This document shows, in pieces, positions 1 to 6,335 of a stretch of 6,335 bases of DNA. This stretch comes from an uncultured Ignavibacteria bacterium. Lineage in GTDB: Bacteria; Bacteroidota; Ignavibacteria; Tepidaquicellales; Tepidaquicellaceae. Under the pieces are notes generated by a model. The model was not told the DNA's origin. It saw only the letters and a program-made list of their open reading frames with translations, and made no database searches. The stretch's first letter is position 1. Each line of letters starts with the position of its first letter. Position numbers and translations under genes: made by a program. The stretch is from assembly GCA_937924675.1 (NCBI GenBank), contig CALEVL010000072.1, positions 1 to 6,335 of the forward strand, in the 5' to 3' direction.

Positions 1-3000
1 TAAGATGATGAAGCTGAGGCAATGATATATTTTCCGGGAAGTTTTTTGAGACTTTCGAGTTCTTTTTCTTCAGGTACATTGTGTGAAATGATAAGATTAA
101 GCTTGTCATCCTCATTGACATTCTTTGCAAGTTTTCGGGAGATTATCAAATTCTGACCCGTAAGTGATGCTCCCGATTTGTCCTTCGCAGTAAGAACGCA
201 AGTATCCGTGAATCCCGAATTATCTATAAGTGACTTCCACTGTTCTCCGGAAAGAAGCGGATGATCTTTCCTGAGTGAATGATCCTCAAATCTCCACCAT
301 CCGTCTGTCATACCGAATGTCAGATCAATCCACGGTCTTTTCTCAGTGGCTTCATTCAGTATCAGCGTGCCGTCTTTTCTAAGCAGCTTGTTGATATTTC
401 TAAGCGAAGTTTCAAGATCTTTAGTTGCATGTATAACATTCGAAGCGATGATCACATCAAAGCTGCCGGAAGTGAATCCCTGTAATTCAGGGTCACGCTC
501 TATGTCAAGAGTCTTATACTCAATAAACTCCTTGCTGCTCAAGAGTTGCTTTGCACCTTCAAAGAATGCAGGAGAAATATCAGTGAAGGTATATTCTGCT
601 TTAGATGCTTTAAGATCTTTAGTTGCTCCGATAGTTGTGCTTCCTGTACCGGCTCCAATCTCAAGTATACGGAGCTTCCTGCCTTTCCTTGCAAAATGCT
701 GAATGTTTGAGAGAATTCTTGAAATACCGGCATTCATCAATGCAAAAGCAGGAGATTCTCTATAAATATTTTCGGCAGAGGAGAAGTCACCGTTTGGAAA
801 AAGCACACTCAAAGGATCTTCTTCTCCGGTAAGCACTTCAAGTAATCTTGTTCCGCATTGAATTGCAAATGCTGATTCGGCACTAGCTGATTTATGTGAT
901 GACTTAAAATCTTTAACAACATCTTGCGAAAGGAGCAGTTCAGCGTCTTCAGTAAACTCATATCCTGTACTTGTACTATTAAGAATTCCTCCTTCTTCGA
1001 GTATCTTACATAATCGTGCAAACAATGTTCGCTGAGTGTCGGTCACTTTCATTGTTTCTGCAAGTTCATCAACAATGAACGATCTTCCTTTAGTAAGTCC
1101 AACATTTGCACGATGAAAGGCAAGCAGAATAAAATAAGCAACAACATCATCAAGAGCCCTGACTGACTTGTGATACTTTACCAGTTGCTTTTCATCAATC
1201 ACAGGATCGAGAATCTGCTCGTGCTTTAACAAGTATTTTGTGAGTTTGCCTGAATTGTAAGAAACAGTCTTCATGCTTTCTTCCGGAGCCGGTTTCCATG
1301 TGATGCCATAAAATATATTCTCACCCTGTGTTGATTCGCCAAGCAATTCTTCACGTGTGACTTCAACTAGCCGGAGCTTCTTTATTTCTGCGCATAGATC
1401 ATTTTCTACATCAAATATCTGAATATCAAATCTCTCTTCACCTTGTTTGTGTTTCTTACCGGATCTTATTGTAAGAACTTTGAACTGTCCGGTTGTAATT
1501 GGTTTATGCAGTATTACAGACTCTGCAGATGCAGGCACATAGACTGCCTTCCTAATAATGTAAAGTTCTGCCAGTGCAGTTTGGAAGGACATGTCAAGCA
1601 ATGCAGGATGAATCGAAAACTGATCATGCTTGGAAGAGGATGGAAGCTCTGCTGATGCAAGAACATTTCCGTCTTTGATCTTCAAATCAGTAATACATCT
1701 GAACAAGTCAAGATAATCAATGCCTTCCTTCCTGGCATCATCGTAAAACTTTTCCACAGAGATTGATTTCACGGATTGATCGAAAGAGCTATCATCAAAT
1801 GTCTTGGTTGGTTTTGACTTTGAATTTGCTTTAGCACTTGCAGATGCCTGAAGAATCCATTTGTTGCTTTCCTTGTTCAGTGAAAAAATCTCAATGTCAC
1901 ATTTAGATTTATCATTGAGAGATACAACTGTCTGAACCTGCGAAAATGTTTTATTGTCTAAGAAAAGCGGCGCGTGAAACTTAATATTCTCCAGTTTGAT
2001 GTTGGCATCTCCCAAAACTTCCCTTGCTGATGACAAAGATATCTCTGCATATCCTGCTCCCGGAAATACTGTTCTTTCAAAGACTATATGCCCGGATAGA
2101 AAATTCGGTTCATCTGCTTTGAATCTTGAATTAAAAACAAAATGCTTGTCTGAAGCAGAGTTGACTTTATTGCCAAGCAGTGTCTTGCCTGTAGAAATGC
2201 CGGACGAAAGAGAAGCGTCACTCTGAGAAGTTTCATCTGCAATCCAGTAACGCTGTCTTTGAAAAGGATAATGTGGCAATGAGATCTTCTTACCTGAAAA
2301 TTCATTGTGGAAGCCAAGCCAGTCAACATTTGCTCCGCTTACAAATAGTCTTGCAAGTCCGTCGCTAAGCGTCTGCCATGAGGTAAAATTCTTCTTGAAG
2401 CTTGGTATCCAAACAAGTTCCTCTGATTGTATAGTCTCCTGAGCCATGCTGAGTGAAGTCGGCTTTGGTCCAAGATCAATGAATAGATTGCTGCCGCTCT
2501 CAACGCAAGTCAGAATACTCTTTGAAAATTCAACCGGTGACATTATATGATCACACCAGTAATCTGCATTTGCAATCTTATCACTTGTTATCTCTGCTGT
2601 TATGTTTGATACAACAGGGATCTCAGCCGGATTGTAATGAACGCTTCTGCAAACTTTTCTGAATTCATCTAACATAGGCTGCATCATCGGTGAATGAGAT
2701 GCAATCGAAACATTGATCTTCTTATACTCAATGCCACTTTTATCCAGCTCGGCTATGATCTTATTTGCCGCTTCCTTATCTCCGGAAATAACTGTCTTCA
2801 CAGGACTGTTCATTGATGCTATGGAAATGCGGTCTTCAAATCCCTTAAGCATTTTCCGTGTAGTATTCTCATCAGTAAATACCGTGTACATTTCTCCGTC
2901 TCCGGTCATTTCCTCCATGAGCCGTCCTCGCTCTGCAACAAGTTTGAGTCCGTCTTCAAGACTGAATACTCCTGCAAGACATGCCGCTACATATTCACCT

Positions 3001-6000
3001 GCACTGTGTCCCATCATCACCTTCGGTACAATTCCCCATGACATCCACAATTTGCCAAGTGCATATTCAATTGCAAATAATGCGGGCTGTGTATACCTGG
3101 TTTGATCGAGAGCTTTCACAGAATCTTCAGAATCACTGAACAGAACCTGAAGAAGTTCTATAGGAAGATATTGTTTGAGTATTTCATTACACTTGTTGAT
3201 ATCATTTCGGAAAGAGGGAATTGTATCATACAGCTCTTTACCCATTCCGGTATATTGTGCGCCCTGTCCCGGGAAAAGAAATACAATGTTGCTGCTTTTG
3301 CCGGGCTTCACTACTCCTGCATGGAGATTCATCATTGCATCCGGTTCTGAATGCTGCCTCAATGCTCGAAGCAGATCATCTCTTGTTTCAAAAGATACTG
3401 CAAGCCTGTGGCTCATTGCTTCTCTGCCAGTGTTAGAGGAATAAGAAATGTCTTCCAGATCAATTGCTGGATCTGATTCAATGAACTTAAGGTATGAAAC
3501 TGTGAGATCGTTCAGAGCTTTGTCATTCCTGGCGCTTATTGAAAGCACATCACATGGTTTTCGGTTCTTCTTGTCATCAATAGTTTTGACAGGTGGAGGG
3601 GAAATTATTATGTGAGCGTTAGTACCTCCAAATCCAAATGAACTTATTCCCGCATATTTGATATTTCCTTCAACAGAAAAATTCTTTGTTGCAATTTCAA
3701 CCGGCAAGCCGTTCAGAAGAATTTCCGGATTCAAAGAATCATAATTAATCTGTGCAGGCATTGTACCTTTGTGAAAAGCAAGCGAAGTCTTTATTACACC
3801 GGCTATACCAGCGGCGGCTTCAAGATGTCCTATGTTAGTTTTGACCGAACCTATTCTGAGAGTATTACTTTTCCTTGATTTCACTTCAAGTGCAGAAGTA
3901 ATTGAATTAACTTCTATCGGATCTCCAAGTGGTGTGCCTGTGCCATGTGCTTCAACATAGCCAATTTCATCAGCACTGATTCCGGCATTGTTCAATGCCT
4001 GTCTGATCACGTCAATCTGAGAAGGACCGTTTGGTGCAGTGAGTCCGTTGCTCTTTCCATCCTGATTGATAGCGCTTCCGTTTATTACTGAGTAGATCCT
4101 GTCACCATCATTTAATGCTTCGCTCAATAACTTAAGTACTACAACTCCGCATCCTTCGCTTCTAACGTAACCGTCAGCCTTTGAATCGAATGTCTTGCAA
4201 TGTCCGTCAGGTGCAAGCATATCAGCTTCGGTGAATACCACATTCCAGTCAGGACTAAGCAACAGGTTCACTCCTCCTGCAAGTGCAATTGAAGATTCTC
4301 CCGACCGAAGACTTTGACATGCAGTATGTAATGCAACAAGAGATGAAGAACATGCAGTATCAATTGCTATGCTCGGTCCACGAAGATCCAGCAAGTATGA
4401 GATCCTGTTTGCGACAATGCTGAGCGATGTGCCTGTGCCTGTATAGACATCAAAGAACTCTTTTTTGCCGGAAGTAAATCTTGAATAATCATAAGAGCAA
4501 ACTCCCATAAATACTCCTGCATTTGTTCCGGCAAGTGATTGCGGGTTAATGCATGCATCTTCAAGCGCTTCCCAGGCAACCTCAAGAGTCAATCTTTGCT
4601 GAGGATCTATCTGCAATGCTTCCCTTGGAGAGATGCCGTAAAAAACAGGATCAAAATTCTCAACATTATCCAGGAATCCGCCGAGACGAATTGTACTATC
4701 CTGCATCTGCAACTGTGGCCATCTGCCTTCCGGGATCTCCCTTATAGCATCACCTCCGTTTAAAAGGAAATCAAAGAATCCATCGGTGTCATTATTGTCA
4801 CCGGGAAATCTGAGACCGATTCCTACTATTGCAATGGGTTCGTTAACATCTGATACCTTCTTGCCAATAAACTTTCCGGCAGACTCCTTCTTCCCGGAAA
4901 GAAATTCAGACAATGAATTCACTGACGGATAATCATAAACGAGCGTAGCAGGAAGTTCTTTGTGAAGGAGTTCTTCTAGCTCTCCGGAGAGCTGAACTGC
5001 TTTAAGTGAATCAATGCCGTAAGATGCGAATGACTCAGCAGGATCGATCGAGTCTTTGCTGATCTGCATTAGACCTGATAGACGTGTGATAAGGAATTGC
5101 CTAATGTTCTCAATTGTAGCTTCAAACTTCTTTGATGCAGCTTTCTCCGTTGGACGGAAATCTGTCGGAGTTCCTTGCTTCCATTCTGAAAGCTTTGCAA
5201 GGTTGCCGTTGATGAATCCGTCTTTGCATGCTCTTCTCTGAATTTTACCGCTTGAGGTTTTTGGAATAGTTTGAGCTTTTATCAGTGTGATGGAATGTAT
5301 CTGAAGATCGTGTTCCTTGGAGACGGCAGTTCTGATCGCTTTGAAAATGTCATCCGCATCAAAATCATTCTCGAAATTCTTCTGAACTTCCTGAACAATT
5401 CCAATGTGTTCTTCACCATCTTCATCAACAGGGAATGCAGCAACACAACCCAAACGCAGAACGGGATGACTTGCCTCTACCGTATATTCAATATCCTGCG
5501 GATAATGATTCTGACCACGAATAATGATGAGATCTTTGTGACGGCCGGTTATGTATAACTGATTATCCTTTATGAATCCAAGATCACCTGTTCTAAGGAA
5601 AGGACCCTCACCCGTATCTGCAATGTGAGCATGGAAAGTTTCCTCTGTTGCATCTTCGCGAAGCCAGTAACCCATGGCTATTGATTTTCCCTTTGCCCAA
5701 ACTTCACCAACGAAACCTTCTTTGCATTCGATCTTTGAATCAGGATTAACTATAGCAATGCGTGTGTCTTCAATTGAATGACTGTGCCCGACATGAATTT
5801 TTGATTTTGTATCGTTTTCATTCGCTGATATCGCAGTGTTGTATTTTTCAAGCTGCTCATCGTCAAATCTCTCCATCCGGGCATAGTCATCTTTCATTAC
5901 AGTTGACAGGATTAGTGTCCCTTCTGCCAATCCATATCCCGGCTTGAAGAAACTAAATTCAAATCCGCATTCGGAAAAATATTCATGAAACCTTATCAGA

Positions 6001-6335
6001 GTTTCTGCACGAACCGGTTCTGCAGCATTCATAGCTGCGGTCCATGAGCTCAGATCAAGTAACTTCTTTTCTTCACTTGAAATCTTGTTTACGCAGAGTT
6101 CGAATGCAAAATTAGGCGCAGCGTTATGAGTGCCGCGGTATTTTGAAATTGCATGAAGCCAGCGAAAAGGTTTCTGGACAAATGCCTGCGGAGTCATGTA
6201 GTAACAAGGATACCCGCAAAAGAATGGTAGCAGCATTCCATATATCAATCCCATGTCATGATGAATAGGAAGCCAAGTTACCATTACACTTTTTTCGTCA
6301 TGTGGATGTGATTTGTCAATGATGGTGAGATTGGT
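1..6335 (-). CDS. FAAL-primed modular type I polyketide synthase, partial at both ends (FAAL-ACP-KS-AT-DH-CMeT)
   Basis: One open frame runs from 6335 to 3 on the minus strand (2111 complete codons, no stop); bases 2-1 give TA, the start of an unfinished codon. The translation shows, in order, a fatty-acyl-AMP ligase, acyl carrier protein, ketosynthase, acyltransferase, dehydratase and C-methyltransferase, each recognised from its own motifs. By family knowledge such a protein is a cytosolic megasynthase that activates a free fatty acid, loads it on its own carrier protein and extends it by one methylated ketide unit. The start codon, roughly 200 residues of the FAAL, and the C-terminal part (expected ketoreductase and second ACP, perhaps an enoylreductase) lie outside the window. 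Frame and domain spacing are intact, so I see no sign of a pseudogene. Product and gene name are not recognisable. Codons such as ATA, AGA and AGG are common throughout, with no obvious change between domains. Confidence 0.97.
3..200 (-). other. Unassigned C-terminal stretch after the methyltransferase
   Basis: Residues about 2046-2111, including ASLTGQNLIISRKLAKN and ESLKKLPGKYIIASASSS. In related synthases the sequence after a CMeT leads into the structural half of a ketoreductase or an enoylreductase. Here too little is visible to name the domain; there is no NADPH-binding glycine motif yet. The frame is still open at the edge. Confidence 0.5.
201..1178 (-). other. SAM-dependent C-methyltransferase (CMeT) domain
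   Basis: Residues about 1720-2045. It should transfer a methyl group from S-adenosylmethionine to the alpha carbon of the beta-ketoacyl-ACP made by the KS. A helical N-terminal lid region contains ALDDVVAYFILLAFHRANV and LFARLCKILEEGGIL. The core follows: DPLSVLFPNGD; SAM motif I LEIGAGTG (1891-1898); YTFTDISPAFF with acidic Asp1919; FDVIIASNVIHAT (1959-1971); LLRKDGTLILNEAT; and LTFGMTDGWWRF with DHPLLSGEQW. His1969 and Glu1995, 26 residues apart, match the His-Glu dyad known from PKS C-methyltransferases. All motifs are intact, so I expect an active enzyme. N- or O-methyltransferases of assembly lines are the alternative, but the position after DH and these motifs favour C-methylation. Confidence 0.93.
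1179..1340 (-). other. Short linker between DH and methyltransferase
   Basis: Residues about 1666-1719. It contains ENIFYGITWKPAPEE, which resembles the strand (often x-W-x-P) that begins the structural half of a ketoreductase or the pre-methyltransferase segment in modules where the CMeT is inserted after the DH. Only about 54 residues separate the two domains, so no complete domain fits here. Confidence 0.55.
1341..2183 (-). other. Dehydratase (DH) double hot-dog domain with atypical motifs
   Basis: Residues about 1385-1665. It would remove water from a beta-hydroxyacyl-ACP to give an alpha,beta double bond. The first hot-dog carries the catalytic His1416 in LSGHIVFERTVFPGAGYAEI (codon 2090-2088); the second carries the catalytic Asp1581 in IHPALLDMSFQ (codon 1595-1593). 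Two departures from consensus are visible. The HxxxGxxxxP motif has Glu1420 where Gly is expected, and the YGPxF motif before the second lobe reads YLDLF (1541-1545). The usual opening HPLLG is also reduced to KTLLG. Between the lobes lies a Ser/Lys-rich stretch (about 1498-1524). The domain may be active, slow or mainly structural; the sequence alone does not settle this. Its length is normal. Confidence 0.85.
2241..2435 (-). other. Post-AT linker ending in the conserved PFQRQRYW motif
   Basis: Residues about 1301-1365. The segment VSGANVDWLGFH and the closing LPHYPFQRQRYWI (1353-1365) are the standard linker that wraps back from AT over the KS-AT linker in cis-AT modules. It marks the boundary before the dehydratase. 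Confidence 0.85.
2436..3290 (-). other. Acyltransferase (AT) domain selecting the extender unit
   Basis: Residues about 1016-1300. It loads the extender (malonyl or a substituted malonyl) onto the module's downstream ACP. It opens with IVFLFPGQGAQYTGMG, carries TQPALFAIEYAL, and has the nucleophile Ser1111 in GHSAGEYVAA (codon 3005-3003). Arg1136 in AERGRLMEEM is the expected binder of the extender carboxylate, and His1214 is the catalytic His. The Ser-to-His spacing of 103 residues is normal. Specificity is uncertain. The motif around His1214 is IASH, neither the HAFH of malonyl enzymes nor the YASH of methylmalonyl enzymes, and the nucleophile elbow GHSAGE is also not diagnostic. Since a C-methyltransferase follows, malonyl-CoA is the more economical guess. 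The domain ends near LFIDLGPKPTSLSM. Confidence 0.95.
3291..3590 (-). other. KS-AT linker region
   Basis: Residues about 916-1015 join the KS to the AT. The segment starts with PPPVKTIDDKKNRKPCDVLSISA and includes DLEDISYSSNTGREAMSHRLAV, the pattern usual for the small alpha/beta linker that packs between KS and AT in cis-AT synthases. A full-length linker followed by a real AT shows that this is a cis-AT module. Confidence 0.8.
3591..4841 (-). other. Beta-ketoacyl synthase (KS) domain
   Basis: Residues about 499-915, close to the usual length of about 425. It begins with EPIAIVGIGLRFPG and ends with SSFGFGGTNAHIII. All three catalytic residues are present: Cys662 in DTACSSS (codon at 4352-4350), His797 in VEAHGTGTPLGDP (3947-3945) and His837 in KTNIGHLEAAAG (3827-3825). 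The spacings of 135 and 40 residues are those of active elongating KS domains. The active-site residue is Cys, not the Gln or Ser of decarboxylating loading KS domains, so it should catalyse a true condensation between the FAAL-derived acyl chain and the extender. This is the first and only KS in the window. Confidence 0.97.
4890..5123 (-). other. Acyl carrier protein domain (loading ACP)
   Basis: Residues about 405-482. The phosphopantetheine attachment motif is YGIDSLKAVQL (439-449), with the modified Ser443 encoded at 5009-5007. The helix before it (IRQFLITRLSGLMQI) and the end motif LVYDYPSVNSL match normal PKS carrier domains. Placed between the FAAL and the first KS, it should receive the fatty acyl group and present it to the KS, so it acts as the loading carrier. 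A linker of about 30 residues joins it to the FAAL and a short Lys/Ser-rich linker (483-498) joins it to the KS. It needs a phosphopantetheinyl transferase, which is not encoded in this window. Confidence 0.95.
5211..6335 (-). other. Fatty-acyl-AMP ligase (FAAL) loading domain, N-terminus cut off
   Basis: Residues 1-375 of the fragment. This adenylate-forming domain should convert a free fatty acid and ATP to acyl-AMP and hand the acyl group to the following ACP rather than to CoA. Visible motifs: WLPIHHDMGLIYG (21-33); a stretch with PFRWLHAISKYR and APNFAFELC that is typical of FAALs; the adenylation motif YGLAEGT (134-140) with Glu138; RTGD (248-251) with the ribose-binding Asp251; the hinge region GRHKDLIIIRG (264-274) followed by the FAAL signature QNHYPQDIE; and PKTSSGKIQRR (358-368) with the catalytic Lys364. 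Full FAALs have about 580-600 residues, so about 200, including the P-loop-like ATP motif, are beyond base 6335. A CoA ligase is the alternative, but the RGQNHYPQDIE signature and the directly fused ACP favour FAAL. The chain length of the fatty acid cannot be read from this part. Confidence 0.93.

Noticed and set aside
346..702. Plus-strand open frame of 118 codons
   Set aside because: It is antisense to the SAM-binding core of the C-methyltransferase. The minus-strand reading explains the conservation and this frame shows no recognisable motif.
2713..3105. Plus-strand open frame of 130 codons
   Set aside because: It lies antisense to the AT domain, whose minus-strand frame has clear catalytic motifs. 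Its translation resembles no family I know and is Ser/Pro-rich, as expected of a shadow frame.
2436..3590. Trans-AT polyketide synthase
   Set aside because: A complete cis AT with Ser1111, Arg1136 and His1214 and both flanking linkers is present.
4367..4585. Minus-strand frame of 72 codons in another phase
   Set aside because: It overlaps the KS active-site region in a different frame; the KS frame continues through it without interruption.
1..6335. Frameshift or pseudogene, suggested by the lack of a closed long frame
   Set aside because: The full minus-strand translation stays in one phase from 6335 to 3 with domain motifs all along it. The frame is simply open at both window edges.
5211..6335. 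Acyl-CoA ligase or NRPS adenylation domain instead of FAAL
   Set aside because: The RGQNHYPQDIE and RWLHAISKYR segments are FAAL-like, no NRPS condensation domain is present, and an ACP with KS follows directly.
1..6335. CRISPR array, tRNA/rRNA genes, insertion sequence, riboswitch, promoter or terminator
   Set aside because: No direct-repeat array, RNA gene motif, transposase or inverted-repeat end was seen, and there is no non-coding DNA in which regulatory sites would be expected.

Overview
The whole window is the interior of one very large gene on the minus strand. I translated the minus strand from base 6335 down to base 3 by hand. It reads through 2111 consecutive codons without a stop or frameshift, and both ends run off the window. 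The product is a modular type I polyketide synthase (PKS). Residue numbers below count from the first complete codon at 6335. They are not true protein coordinates, because the real N-terminus lies upstream.

Domain order along the protein: the C-terminal two thirds of a fatty-acyl-AMP ligase (FAAL, about 1-375); an acyl carrier protein (ACP, about 405-482); a ketosynthase (KS, about 499-915); a KS-AT linker; an acyltransferase (AT, about 1016-1300) with its post-AT linker; a dehydratase double hot-dog (DH, about 1385-1665); and an SAM-dependent C-methyltransferase (CMeT, about 1720-2045). About 66 more residues follow that I cannot assign. The key catalytic residues of the FAAL (as far as visible), ACP, KS, AT and CMeT are present. 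The DH keeps its His and Asp but departs from the family consensus at two motifs.

How it should work (inference from domain families): the FAAL adenylates a free fatty acid and passes it to the adjacent ACP. The KS takes that acyl chain and condenses it with an extender unit loaded by the AT. The CMeT methylates the alpha carbon of the beta-keto intermediate. A ketoreductase (KR), not visible here and expected beyond base 1, would be needed before the DH can act. The predicted product is a lipid-primed, alpha-branched polyketide or lipid intermediate; its identity cannot be told from this fragment.

The organism is a bacterium with moderate to low GC (about 37-45% in the lines I counted) that uses ATA, AGA and AGG codons freely. 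This argues against a high-GC actinobacterium or myxobacterium, where FAAL-PKS enzymes are well known. It would fit a cyanobacterium or a Bacteroidota/Ignavibacteria-like lineage, but I cannot decide. No promoter, terminator, RNA gene, repeat array, mobile element or second gene is visible, and there is no intergenic DNA. The architecture belongs to a known enzyme class. What may be new is this domain combination, its host and its product.
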